Source of the DNA: Sharpea azabuensis DSM 18934
Lineage (GTDB): Bacteria > Bacillota_I > Bacilli_A > Erysipelotrichales > Coprobacillaceae
Assembly: GCF_000702165.1 (NCBI RefSeq)
Contig: NZ_JNKU01000025.1
Location: 1-40,481, forward strand
DNA: 40,481 nt
Direction: 5' to 3'
Part shown: in pieces, positions 30,806 through 38,637 of the stretch
Layout: every line of letters starts with the position of its first letter
How positions within the stretch are numbered: the first letter of the stretch is position 1
Position numbers and translations under genes: made by a program
The notes under the pieces: model-generated
Database searches by the model: none
What the model was told of the DNA's origin: nothing
Seen by the model: only the letters and a program-made list of their open reading frames with translations

Positions 30806-30870
30806 TTGAAGAGAATGAGGAAAAACTATAGAATAAGAACCACAACAAGAAAAAGGAGAAGAAAATGTGA
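30806..30870 (+). pseudogene. Orphan promoter, RBS and start codon of a gene removed at the IS3 junction
   Basis: TTGAAG (30806-30811), 17-bp spacer and TAGAAT (30829-30834) form a promoter. AGGAG (30854-30858) stands 6 nt before an ATG (30865-30867), which is followed at once by TGA. About 10 bp further the IS3 remnant begins. All expression signals are present without a body, so a gene on the plus strand has most likely been lost at the insertion/deletion junction. Confidence 0.55.
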
Positions 30871-30875
30871 GCGAT

Positions 30876-31171
30876 AGACCATTCTTTGAATTCTTTTGAG
30901 TAAGATGAATTTCTTTCTTTAGACTTGAGAGCTTCTTGCCCGTTAGCTTTACAGAGATTCGACCATTCACGTATTCTGTTGTCACCATTTTTCGCCATAT
31001 CTAATTCTGATGCGATCTCAGTTGCTGATTTCTTTTCTGACTGATAATCCAGTACAGCTTTCAGCTTCTGTTCAAATGTATATTTTGCTTTTCTTCCTAT
31101 AATAAAACCCCCTAAAAGCAGGGCAGTACATATTGTGTATTTGTACTGTCTACCTTTAGGGGATCATATCA
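30876..31171 (-). mobile_element. Decayed IS3-family end with truncated orfA
   Basis: The minus strand matches the element at the left window end over about 295 bp with many substitutions (for example the codons around GMGKNG differ). Its orfA runs from about 31103 downward, loses one T near 30883 relative to the other copy (frameshift), and stops at the junction near 30876. The outer end (31171) lies 10 bp from the stop of the second foldase gene. No orfB or other end remains. The divergence shows it is not a recent copy of the left element. Confidence 0.8.
31108..31162 (-). repeat. IS3 terminal hairpin, second copy
   Basis: Same arrangement as at 266-320: CCCCTAAA pairs with TTTAGGGG and CAGTACA with TGTACTG on the minus strand. 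The single difference lies in the loop (ACAATAT in place of ACAAAAT), so the stem is conserved while the coding part has drifted. Confidence 0.65.
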
Positions 31172-31181
31172 GATCATGGTC

Positions 31182-32144
31182 TTAATCTTTAATATATGAT
31201 TTTGAGATTTCCTTAATTGCTTTTTTCATCTTGTTGTCATAAACAGTGAAATGATACTTGTTTAAGTAGTATGCATTGATATCTGTTTTGACTTTATCAA
31301 GCTTATAAAGAGCAGAAACAATATCATCCTTATGGGCAGCACGATCAGTGTTATAAACATAAACAACAGCATAAGCACCTGTTGAAAGCTTTACAGCACT
31401 GCCATAGACGCCATCTTTTTTCATCTTATAGAGAGTACTTGCTTTCTTGACAAGATTGCTGTCAGCTGATGACTTTGTAGAAAGAATACCAACATCAGTA
31501 CTTGTGCTTGATGCATCCGCAAGTTTCTTATAGTCCTCTTCACTCTTGATTGACTGAATAGCTTTTAATGCCTGAGATTCTTTTTCATAAGTGAAATACT
31601 TGACATAGCTGACTTTATATTTGTCAATGGCTGTTGTGAACTTAGAAGTGAGATACTTCTTCACAAGGGCATTCTGTTTTGCGTTAGGTGTAAGTGTGGC
31701 TTTTCTGAAGGCTTCTTCAGAACTGTAGCCAACAGATTTCGCATAGTCCTTCACAGAACCCATATAATTCTTATATTGATCTTCAAGTGCTTTCGTCTCT
31801 GTTTTAATACTTGCCTTATCAGCTTTTGTTGTAAGTTCTTTGTCAGCAATCTTCGTTAATGCCTGGCTGACAATTTCACTTGCGCCACTACCATCCATTA
31901 AATACTCATAATAGCCTTGCTTGCTGACGGTCGTATCGCCAGTAATGAGATCTTTCGATCCATCCGTTACCTTAGAAACATAATCAGTTTCTTTTGTATT
32001 TTTCACATAGTAGTAACCACCAATACAACCAGCTGCTAATACAATGGCTAAAACAAGACCAACAATCGCTTTTTTATTAATTGGTTTTTTTGTCTTTTTA
32101 ACAGGAACCTTATGGACCTGTCTAAATTCTTTATTTTCGTCCAT
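31182..32144 (-). CDS. Membrane-anchored foldase-like protein (SurA/PrsA-like)
   Basis: The protein is 320 aa: a basic cytoplasmic start (KVPVKKTKKPINKK), one transmembrane helix (about 26-47, IVGLVLAIVLAAGCIGGYYY), then an extracytoplasmic lysine-rich helical part (about 60-170) like the SurA/PrsA N-domain, and a segment about 175-280 (SYVKYFTYEKESQALKAIQ ... VGILSTKSS ... GVYGSAVKLSTGAYAVVYV) laid out like a parvulin domain but weakly conserved. The helix is followed by no lipobox. It starts 2 bp after its upstream partner stops, so both foldases form one operon. Its end abuts an IS3 remnant and no terminator is visible after it, so the native 3' end may be disturbed. Confidence 0.7.
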   Translation of the reverse strand: MDENKEFRQVHKVPVKKTKKPINKKAIVGLVLAIVLAAGCIGGYYYVKNTKETDYVSKVTDGSKDLITGDTTVSKQGYYEYLMDGSGASEIVSQALTKIADKELTTKADKASIKTETKALEDQYKNYMGSVKDYAKSVGYSSEEAFRKATLTPNAKQNALVKKYLTSKFTTAIDKYKVSYVKYFTYEKESQALKAIQSIKSEEDYKKLADASSTSTDVGILSTKSSADSNLVKKASTLYKMKKDGVYGSAVKLSTGAYAVVYVYNTDRAAHKDDIVSALYKLDKVKTDINAYYLNKYHFTVYDNKMKKAIKEISKSYIKD

Positions 32145-32146
32145 AA

Positions 32147-33115
32147 TTATTTCCTTTCCTCAGCTCTGTTTTTAAGATTTTCATCAATCACTTTCTTGAT
32201 GGCTTCTTTTGTAGCTTTGTCTTGATAAGTGATCTTATATGTCTTGAAGGCTTCATAAACCATATAGTTATCATAAGTGATGAGTGGTGAATTTGCATCA
32301 ACATTCTTTAATTCCTTCTTGATCTTTTCCTTATCAGTTGAAGAACAGTAAAGGAAATAATAACCATTTGTGCCCTTGATGGCTTCACTTGTCTGTCCGG
32401 CTGTTAAAGTCAAAGCCGTACTTGCGACATCACTGCCATATGTATCGGATAAAGAACTTGTTGTATCAACAATACCTAGGCTGCCTTTAGCATTCTTTGT
32501 ATCGTTGTCATCAGAATAACTTTTCGCAATATCACCAAAGTTCTTGCCACTCTTCAATAAGTCTTTTACTTCCTGCAGCTTGTCACTTTCCGTATTTGTT
32601 GGTGCATCTACAGATGCCATAGAAACCTTGATAATAGAAATATAACGTGGAGTTGCCATCTTGTAGTAATCATCAAAGACAGCATTGAAATGTTTCTTGA
32701 CATAGTTCTTCATCATTTCCGCATACTGAAGAGAGTAAACAACTTTCTTACGATAATCAGCAATGCTTGAATATCCAGAAGATTTCAAGTCCTTTTCTAG
32801 CTGCTTCTCATATTCACTTTCACTATATTGTGATTTGTAGCTTTCTTTAATAGAATCAACCATGTTGTCAGCATTTTCTTCCATAGCTTTCGTTGCTGGA
32901 TACTTGCTATGAAGAAGCTGATCTAGGGTGTAATTGAAAAGCTGTGTACGTCCTGAAGATGTTGAAGATATGCTTGAATAAATACTGTCGGCATAGACAT
33001 TATCACCATCTAAGGATGCCACAACACTCTTGTTATTGACAGTTTTGCCTGCACTACAGCCAGACAAAAGCATCATGCCTGTAATTGTAAGACATGTTAG
33101 TCTTTTTACGTTCAT
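32147..33115 (-). CDS. prsA: PrsA-like peptidyl-prolyl isomerase lipoprotein
   Basis: The protein is 322 aa with signal peptide and lipobox LLSGC (Cys20), so it is anchored outside the membrane where it would assist folding of exported proteins. It has an N-terminal SurA-like helical domain (about 35-165) and a parvulin-type region (about 165-270: YISIIKVSM, VKDLLKSGKNFGDIAKSYSDD, GSLGIVDTTSSL, TAGQTSEAIKGTNGYYFLYC) that keeps the family spacing but has lost some typical residues. AAGGAGG precedes the ATG at 33113-33115; an upstream in-frame start at 33136 is rejected. First gene of the minus-strand foldase pair. Confidence 0.82.
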   Translation of the reverse strand: MNVKRLTCLTITGMMLLSGCSAGKTVNNKSVVASLDGDNVYADSIYSSISSTSSGRTQLFNYTLDQLLHSKYPATKAMEENADNMVDSIKESYKSQYSESEYEKQLEKDLKSSGYSSIADYRKKVVYSLQYAEMMKNYVKKHFNAVFDDYYKMATPRYISIIKVSMASVDAPTNTESDKLQEVKDLLKSGKNFGDIAKSYSDDNDTKNAKGSLGIVDTTSSLSDTYGSDVASTALTLTAGQTSEAIKGTNGYYFLYCSSTDKEKIKKELKNVDANSPLITYDNYMVYEAFKTYKITYQDKATKEAIKKVIDENLKNRAEERK

Positions 33116-33140
33116 ACAAACCTCCTTAAGTAACAATCTT

Positions 33141-33168
33141 ATTATACATACATTTCCCTTTTTTTCAA
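33141..33168 (-). promoter_or_regulatory. Promoter of the foldase operon
   Basis: On the minus strand TTGAAA (33163-33168), 16-bp spacer, TATAAT (33141-33146). Confidence 0.7.
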
Positions 33169-33186
33169 TCTAAGCAGGCAAATCAC

Positions 33187-33206
33187 AATCTTTCACATGA
33201 AAGATT
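33187..33206. promoter_or_regulatory. Inverted repeat (candidate operator) between foldase and suf promoters
   Basis: AATCTTTCA - CA - TGAAAGATT: 9-bp perfect arms with a 2-bp centre. It is 14 bp upstream of the suf -35 and 18 bp upstream of the foldase -35. The centre is too tight for a good RNA hairpin, so a protein-binding site is more likely than a terminator. Confidence 0.5.
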
Positions 33207-33220
33207 TCTTATTATATTAT

Positions 33221-33249
33221 TTGAGTTAGCCATATCTTTATTATAAAAT
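33221..33249 (+). promoter_or_regulatory. Promoter of the suf operon
   Basis: TTGAGT (33221-33226), 17-bp spacer, TAAAAT (33244-33249), 22 bp before the chosen sufC start. Confidence 0.6.
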
Positions 33250-33271
33250 GAGTGAACGAGGTGGTAGAAAT

Positions 33272-34060
33272 ATGTCAGTATTAAAAATTAATGATCTCCA
33301 TGTCAGTGTTGATGACAAAGAGATTTTAAAAGGTATAACTTTAGAATTTAAAACAGGTGAAACACATGCATTAATGGGTCCAAATGGTAATGGTAAATCA
33401 ACATTACTCTCAACAATCATGGGTCACCCTAGTTACAAGGTTACACAGGGTTCAATTACACTTGATGGTGAAGACTTGCTCGCTATGAGTGTTGATGAAA
33501 GAAGCCGTAAAGGAATCTTCTTAGGCATGCAGTATCCTGAAGCTATTCCTGGGGTCACAAATAGTGATTTCCTGAAAGCTGCAATTAACGCAAGAAGAGA
33601 TGAACCTGTGCGTTTGTTTGATTTCATGAACAATCTTGATCAGGCAATCAGCGAACTTAAGATGAATGAGGATTTAGCACATCGTTATTTAAATGAAGGT
33701 TTCTCAGGTGGGGAGAAGAAGCGTAATGAAATTCTTCAAATGGAATTGTTGAAGCCAAGCTTTGCCTTGCTTGATGAAATTGATTCAGGGCTTGATGTTG
33801 ATGCGTTAAGAATTGTCGCTGATGCCGTCAACAAGATGAAAGAAGAGAATGAAATGGGCTTAGTCATGGTATCCCATTATGAAAAGCTTTATCAGCTTGT
33901 TAAGCCTAGTCATGTTCATGTTCTTGTTGATGGTGAAATTAAGGCTGAAGGTGGCTATGAATTAGTCGAAAAGATTAATAATGAAGGCTATGAATGGCTT
34001 GTTGGTAAACAGGATAACAGTGATTTAATTGAAAAGCTCTTTGGCTTTGGAGGCAAGTAG
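33272..34060 (+). CDS. sufC: Fe-S cluster assembly ATPase SufC
   Basis: Soluble ABC-type ATPase that drives cluster building on the SufB-SufD scaffold. The protein is 262 aa. Walker A GPNGNGKST, the SufC-typical signature FSGGEKKRNEILQ, Walker B LLDEIDSGLD with catalytic Glu, and switch His in VSHYEKL. ATG 33272 follows GAGGTGG (33258-33264); an in-frame ATG at 33248 would place that ribosome site inside the gene and its start in the promoter. First of six tightly packed genes (sufC-D-S-U-B and a folate gene). Confidence 0.96.
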   Translation: MSVLKINDLHVSVDDKEILKGITLEFKTGETHALMGPNGNGKSTLLSTIMGHPSYKVTQGSITLDGEDLLAMSVDERSRKGIFLGMQYPEAIPGVTNSDFLKAAINARRDEPVRLFDFMNNLDQAISELKMNEDLAHRYLNEGFSGGEKKRNEILQMELLKPSFALLDEIDSGLDVDALRIVADAVNKMKEENEMGLVMVSHYEKLYQLVKPSHVHVLVDGEIKAEGGYELVEKINNEGYEWLVGKQDNSDLIEKLFGFGGK

Positions 34061-34062
34061 TG

Positions 34063-34959
34063 ATGGGAGAAAATAGTTATATTTATTCTCATCATGTGTT
34101 CTTAGAAGATGATCAAGTTAAGGATGTTGTCTTACCAGAAGGTGTTCATTTAGAAGGCACAACATTGTCCTTTGATGAAGGCAAGTATGACTTACATGTT
34201 GTGATCTCATTGCATCATGATGGTGAATTACATTATCATTTTGCAAAAAATACAACAGTTAATCTTGTTGAGACAAGAACACTGGCAGATAATGTCAAGC
34301 TTTCAAGAACATTCAAGGTTGATGAGAATGCGCATATCAATATCTTTAATGAAAATGATTCTGTCAATAAGGCAGCAATTCATTTTGATGATCAGGGTGT
34401 TGTTGGCCGTGATGCATCTTTCCACTTAGGCTACGCAGAGCTATCTGATGGCTCATTAGATGCCAATTATAATTTTATCTTAGCAGGTACAAATGCCAAT
34501 ATGAAGCTACGTATGGCAGCTTTAAGTAAGCTTGAAGAAAAGAAGCATTATACTGTTAATATCGAACATCATGCTCCATACACATATGGCATTATGGATA
34601 ACTATGGTGTTGCGAAGGATGCTGGCAGCATGACGATTGATGGTATTGGGACAATTAAGAAGGGCATGCATAAGAGCGAAAGCCATCAGACAAACAAAAT
34701 CATGGTCTTTGATGAAGCGTCTCGCGCTAGCGCAAATCCATATCTTTATATTGATGACTATGATGTCCAGGCATCCCATGCTGCTGGGGTTGGACGTATG
34801 GATGAAAACCATCTTTACTATCTCCAGAGCAGAGGCCTTACAAAACGCCAGGCTATGCAGCTCATCACTTATGGTTATTTAAAGCCAGTTATTGATGTCG
34901 TTGATAATCCTATGATTAAAGAACGTTTCGAAAAAGTCTTAGGAAAGGTTGGTGCATAG
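34063..34959 (+). CDS. sufD: Fe-S cluster assembly protein SufD, short form
   Basis: SufB/SufD beta-helix scaffold subunit. The protein is 298 aa, while typical SufD is about 420-440, so the N-terminal helical part is largely missing. The conserved C-terminal core remains: KSESHQTNKIMVFDEASRAS, PYLYIDDYDVQASHAAGVGRM with the conserved His, and YYLQSRGLTKRQAMQLITYGYLKP. ATG 34063 follows GGAGG at 34049-34053, which lies in the sufC end. The short length seems native, as the reading frame begins right after sufC with no space for more. Identity as SufD rather than a second SufB rests on gene order and the SHAAGVG motif. Confidence 0.88.
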   Translation: MGENSYIYSHHVFLEDDQVKDVVLPEGVHLEGTTLSFDEGKYDLHVVISLHHDGELHYHFAKNTTVNLVETRTLADNVKLSRTFKVDENAHINIFNENDSVNKAAIHFDDQGVVGRDASFHLGYAELSDGSLDANYNFILAGTNANMKLRMAALSKLEEKKHYTVNIEHHAPYTYGIMDNYGVAKDAGSMTIDGIGTIKKGMHKSESHQTNKIMVFDEASRASANPYLYIDDYDVQASHAAGVGRMDENHLYYLQSRGLTKRQAMQLITYGYLKPVIDVVDNPMIKERFEKVLGKVGA

Positions 34960-34960
34960 T

Positions 34961-36193
34961 ATGTATGATGTTTATAAAGTAAGAGAAGATTTCCCAATGC
35001 TTAAAAACAATGTCAAGATGCATAATGCTCCACTCGTTTATCTTGACAGCAATGCAACAACACTTAAGCCACAATGCGTCATTGATGCAGTTGTCGATTA
35101 TCTCTCCAACTATTCAGCTAATGCCGAAAGAGGGGACTATGATCTTTCCCATGATGTTGATATGCATTTTGAAGGGGCAAGAGAAACATTACGTCAGTTC
35201 ATCAATGCGAAAGAAAAGGATGAACTGATCTTTACATCAGGTTCAACTGATGGCTTGAACATGGTTGCTTATGGCTATGGTCTCACGCATTTAAAAGCTG
35301 GTGACGAGATCCTGCTTTCATATGCTGAACATGCCTCTAACACATTACCATGGTTTGATGTTGCCAAACAGACAGGCGCTATCATCAAATATATTCCTAT
35401 TGATGAAACAGGGCATATCACTTTGGATGCTGTTAAAGCAACAGTAACAGAACATACAAAAATCATTTCCCTAGCCATTATGACCAACGTTCTTGGCTTT
35501 GAAGTCCCTATTGGTGAGATTGCGCATTATGCCCATACAAAGGGCATTGTTGTTGTGGCTGATGGGGCACAATCCGTTCCCCATATGGTAACAGATGTAC
35601 AGAAGGACGATATTGATTTCTTAGCTTTTAGCGGTCATAAGATGTTAGGGCCAACAGGGATTGGTGTCCTTTATGGCAAACGTGCCTTACTTGAAGAAAT
35701 GCATCCTGTTCGTTCAGGGGGAGGAAGCAATGCCCGCTACAATAAAGAGGGTGAAGTGACCCTCAAGGAAATCCCTTATCGCTTTGAAGCAGGAACACCA
35801 AATATTGAAGGTGCTGTAGGCTTAGGCGCAGCTGCAAAATATCTCATGAATCTTGGCATGGAGAATGTTGTTGCTCATGAGGAAGCTATGCGTAAGTATG
35901 CGATTGAACGTCTTGAAGAGCTCGACAATGTCGATGTCTACAATAAAGAGGCGACTGGGGCAATCGCTATGAATATCAAGGACGTCTTCTCACAGGATGC
36001 TGCCTCTCTCTTTAATACCTATGGTATTGCCGTAAGAGCTGGCGAACACTGTGCAAAGATTCTTGATAACTATCTTGGTGTGAATTCTACTGTTCGTGCA
36101 TCATTCTATGTCTATACGACAAAAGAAGATATTGATGCCTTTATTGAAGTATGTAAGAAAGGAGATGACTTCTTAGATGCATTCTTTAGATAA
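34961..36193 (+). CDS. sufS: Cysteine desulfurase SufS
   Basis: PLP enzyme that takes sulfur from cysteine and passes it to SufU. The protein is 410 aa. YLDSNATTLKPQCVIDAV near the start, TSGSTDGLNMVAY, SYAEHASNTLPW, PLP-binding Lys in FSGHKMLGPTGIGVLYG, and the persulfide Cys in RAGEHCAKI (most relatives have RAGHHCAQP). RRSGGG-like VRSGGGSNARY is present. ATG 34961 is 1 bp after the sufD stop; the ribosome site is weak (AGGAAAGG, 12 nt away), so translation probably depends on coupling. Overlaps sufU by 17 bp. Confidence 0.95.
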   Translation: MYDVYKVREDFPMLKNNVKMHNAPLVYLDSNATTLKPQCVIDAVVDYLSNYSANAERGDYDLSHDVDMHFEGARETLRQFINAKEKDELIFTSGSTDGLNMVAYGYGLTHLKAGDEILLSYAEHASNTLPWFDVAKQTGAIIKYIPIDETGHITLDAVKATVTEHTKIISLAIMTNVLGFEVPIGEIAHYAHTKGIVVVADGAQSVPHMVTDVQKDDIDFLAFSGHKMLGPTGIGVLYGKRALLEEMHPVRSGGGSNARYNKEGEVTLKEIPYRFEAGTPNIEGAVGLGAAAKYLMNLGMENVVAHEEAMRKYAIERLEELDNVDVYNKEATGAIAMNIKDVFSQDAASLFNTYGIAVRAGEHCAKILDNYLGVNSTVRASFYVYTTKEDIDAFIEVCKKGDDFLDAFFR

Positions 36194-36626
36194 CCCACTC
36201 GTTATGCGAGAAATCATTATGGATCATTACAAGAATCCAAGAAATCATGGCATTATTGATGATGATGCCTATATGAAAACCAATATGAATTCATCTACAT
36301 GTATCGATAATATCGACATTGAAGCAAAATTCAATGGTGATATGATTGAAGATGTACGTTTTGATGGTGAAGCATGTGCTATCTCAACAGCTTCAACTTC
36401 CATCATGACAGAACTTGTCAAAGGAAAAAGCAAGGAAGAAGCACGTAAAATTATTGAAAACTACAAGGACATGATTTATGAAAAAGATTATGATCCTTCT
36501 TTAATACAGGAAGCCTATGTCTTTAAGAATACTTATAAGCAAGCCAATCGTATTAAATGTGCAACAATTGGCTGGAATGGGCTAGAACGATTAATTGATG
36601 AAAGTGAGGGGAAGAAGAATGGATAA
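36177..36626 (+). CDS. sufU: Fe-S assembly sulfur acceptor SufU
   Basis: Zinc-dependent sulfur relay from SufS to SufBCD. The protein is 149 aa. The zinc ligand set is kept: Cys42 and Asp44 (STCIDNI), Cys67 (GEACAIS) and Cys128 (RIKCATIGW). The usual CGD is CID and the usual GGC/GC is AC, so the first two sites vary while the ligands stay. It carries the extra stretch before the last Cys that separates SufU from IscU. ATG 36177 lies inside sufS with GGAG at 36161-36164, and sufB starts within its end. Confidence 0.93.
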   Translation: MHSLDNPLVMREIIMDHYKNPRNHGIIDDDAYMKTNMNSSTCIDNIDIEAKFNGDMIEDVRFDGEACAISTASTSIMTELVKGKSKEEARKIIENYKDMIYEKDYDPSLIQEAYVFKNTYKQANRIKCATIGWNGLERLIDESEGKKNG

Positions 36627-38031
36627 GAACTTTGATGATATTCCTCTTACTGGTGTGGATAATTCAGCTGATTTCATTGAACCTGATAAAGCTGTCTTTA
36701 CAACACCTAAAGGACTTAATGCAGATATTGTAAGAGAAATCTCTGCAATTAAAAAAGAACCAGAATGGATGCTGGAATATCGTTTAAAATCATTAAAAGA
36801 ATTTGAATCAAGACCATTACCTACATGGGGTGTTGATTTAAGTGATATTGACTTCTCTGATTTCACTTATTATAAGCGTCCGGCTGATAATCAGACGAAT
36901 GACTGGGAAGAGGTACCTGATGAAATCAAGGATACATTTGATCGACTAGGTATTCCTGATGCCGAAAGAAAATATCTTTCAGGGGTTTCAACACAATATG
37001 AATCAGAAGTTGTTTATCATAATATGCTTGAAGAAGTTAAAGAGAAGGGTGTTATTTTCTTAGATATTGATAGTGGTCTAAGAGAGTATCCAGAAATCTT
37101 CAAGAAGTATTTTGATACAGTTATCCCATACAATGACAACAAGTTCTCAGCTCTAAATGGGGCAGTATGGTCAGGTGGATCATTTATCTATGTCCCTAAA
37201 GGTGTTCACCTTGAAAAGCCATTACAGGCATATTTCCGTATTAATTCATCAGCCATGGCACAGTTTGAAAGAACATTAATTATTGTTGATGATTATGCCG
37301 ATATTACCTATGTAGAAGGCTGTACAGCACCAAGCTACTCAAAAGATAGCTTACATGCCGGGGTTGTTGAAATTGTAGTTGGCAAGCATGCCCATTGCCG
37401 TTATACAACAATCCAGAACTGGTCAAAGAATGTCTTGAACCTAGTGACTCAGCGTGCTCGTGTTGATGTAGGTGGTTTTATGGAATGGGTCGATGGTAAT
37501 ATTGGTAGCCGTATTACGATGAAGTATCCTTGCTGCATTCTTGCAGGTGAAGGAGCTAAGGGCAACGTTATTACGATTGCTGTTGCAGATAAAACACAGA
37601 TTATTGACTCTGGCGCTAAAATGATTCATTTAGCACCAAATACAAGCAGTCAGATTATTTCTAAGTCCATCTCTAAAAATGGCGGTAAAGCCAATTTTAG
37701 GGACTTGGTAACCCATGCACCTAAAGCTAAAGGAGCAAAGAGCAAGATTGAATGTGATACGCTCATTCTTGATCCTCTTTCAACATCCGATACAATTCCT
37801 ACAAACAAAATGTTGAATAACGATTCAACAATTGAGCATGAAGCAACAGTCTCTAAAGTCTCTGAAGATCAGCTCTTCTATTTAATGAGTAGAGGTCTGA
37901 CAAAAGCACAAGCAACAGAAATGATTGTCATGGGCTTTATTGAACCATTCTCAAGAGAACTTCCAATGGAATATGCCGTTGAATTGAATCAGCTGATTAA
38001 ATTTGATATGAGTGATAAAGCCATTGGATAA
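36619..38031 (+). CDS. sufB: Fe-S cluster assembly scaffold SufB
   Basis: Main scaffold on which the cluster is built, with SufC and SufD. The protein is 470 aa, usual length. Shows [46 protein letters not shown], the [21 protein letters not shown] segment (21 residues in all, from about 235), and C-terminal [20 protein letters not shown] with the conserved Glu/His, then [24 protein letters not shown] 36619 follows GAGGGG (36607-36612); overlaps sufU by 8 bp. Confidence 0.96.
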   Translation: MDKNFDDIPLTGVDNSADFIEPDKAVFTTPKGLNADIVREISAIKKEPEWMLEYRLKSLKEFESRPLPTWGVDLSDIDFSDFTYYKRPADNQTNDWEEVPDEIKDTFDRLGIPDAERKYLSGVSTQYESEVVYHNMLEEVKEKGVIFLDIDSGLREYPEIFKKYFDTVIPYNDNKFSALNGAVWSGGSFIYVPKGVHLEKPLQAYFRINSSAMAQFERTLIIVDDYADITYVEGCTAPSYSKDSLHAGVVEIVVGKHAHCRYTTIQNWSKNVLNLVTQRARVDVGGFMEWVDGNIGSRITMKYPCCILAGEGAKGNVITIAVADKTQIIDSGAKMIHLAPNTSSQIISKSISKNGGKANFRDLVTHAPKAKGAKSKIECDTLILDPLSTSDTIPTNKMLNNDSTIEHEATVSKVSEDQLFYLMSRGLTKAQATEMIVMGFIEPFSRELPMEYAVELNQLIKFDMSDKAIG

Positions 38032-38563
38032 GAAACAATTACGTAAGTCCATGATTCAAAAGAGACTAGCTCTTGATGAAGAAAGCTATCAGCATTACTG
38101 CCTGCAGATTCAAAAGCAGCTTGAATCATTAAAGGCGTTTCAAGAAGCACAGTCAATAGCGCTCTATATGAGCTACCGTCATGAAGTGGATACAAGAGCT
38201 TTGATGGCTAAGTATTTTGGCAAGAAAGAGATTTTTGTACCAAAATGTGTTGGTGATGATCTTGTCTTCTACAAGATTGAATCTTTTGATGATGTGGCTA
38301 AGGGGTATTTTGGGGTTGATGAACCTATTACAAACATTACAAGAAATATCAATGATATTGATTTTGTGGTTGTCCCACTCTTGATGTTTGATGATCAAAG
38401 AAATCGTGTTGGTTATGGCCGTGGTTTCTATGATCGTGCGCTAAAGAACTATCCCCACACAACATGTGGAATTGCCTTTAGCTTCCAGCATGTTAAGGAT
38501 ACAGAGCCGCATAGTCTTGATGTTCCATTGGATATGATTATTACTGACGAGAAGATCTATTAG
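38024..38563 (+). CDS. 5-formyltetrahydrofolate cyclo-ligase
   Basis: Returns 5-formyl-THF to 5,10-methenyl-THF with ATP. The protein is about 179 aa: N-terminal [15 protein letters not shown] (phosphate-binding Lys/Arg), [15 protein letters not shown], and the signature [23 protein letters not shown]. No ATG stands at the expected start. Candidates are TTG 38024 (with GAGTGAT upstream; used here), GTG 38012 or ATG 38051, which would drop the basic N-terminal motif. It overlaps sufB by 8 bp and closes the suf operon at a terminator. A folate enzyme in a suf operon is unusual; it may be there only for coupling. Confidence 0.9.
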   Translation: MDKKQLRKSMIQKRLALDEESYQHYCLQIQKQLESLKAFQEAQSIALYMSYRHEVDTRALMAKYFGKKEIFVPKCVGDDLVFYKIESFDDVAKGYFGVDEPITNITRNINDIDFVVVPLLMFDDQRNRVGYGRGFYDRALKNYPHTTCGIAFSFQHVKDTEPHSLDVPLDMIITDEKIY

Positions 38564-38579
38564 GTCTTCTCGTTTTTTT
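38547..38579 (+). terminator. Terminator of the suf operon
   Basis: An 11-bp stem (38547-38557 with 38563-38573, one G-T pair) with TATTA loop and T-run; the stop codon of the folate gene is in the loop. Confidence 0.9.
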
Positions 38580-38584
38580 CGTGA

Positions 38585-38613
38585 TTGTGAGTTGTATACA
38601 ATTATGGTATAAT
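38585..38613 (+). promoter_or_regulatory. Promoter of the HEAT-methyltransferase gene
   Basis: TTGTGA (38585-38590), 17-bp spacer, TATAAT (38608-38613) preceded by TGG (extended -10). A 10-bp palindrome TTGTATACAA (38592-38601) lies in the spacer. Confidence 0.7.
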
Positions 38614-38637
38614 AGGAGAAAGTTGCGAGGGAAAAGT

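Noticed and set aside
30699-30998. Minus-strand open frame of 99 codons starting MAKNGDNRIREW
   Set aside because: Its first third is the OrfA fragment of the decayed IS3; after the one-base deletion near 30883 it runs into unrelated intergenic and antisense DNA. A remnant, not a gene.
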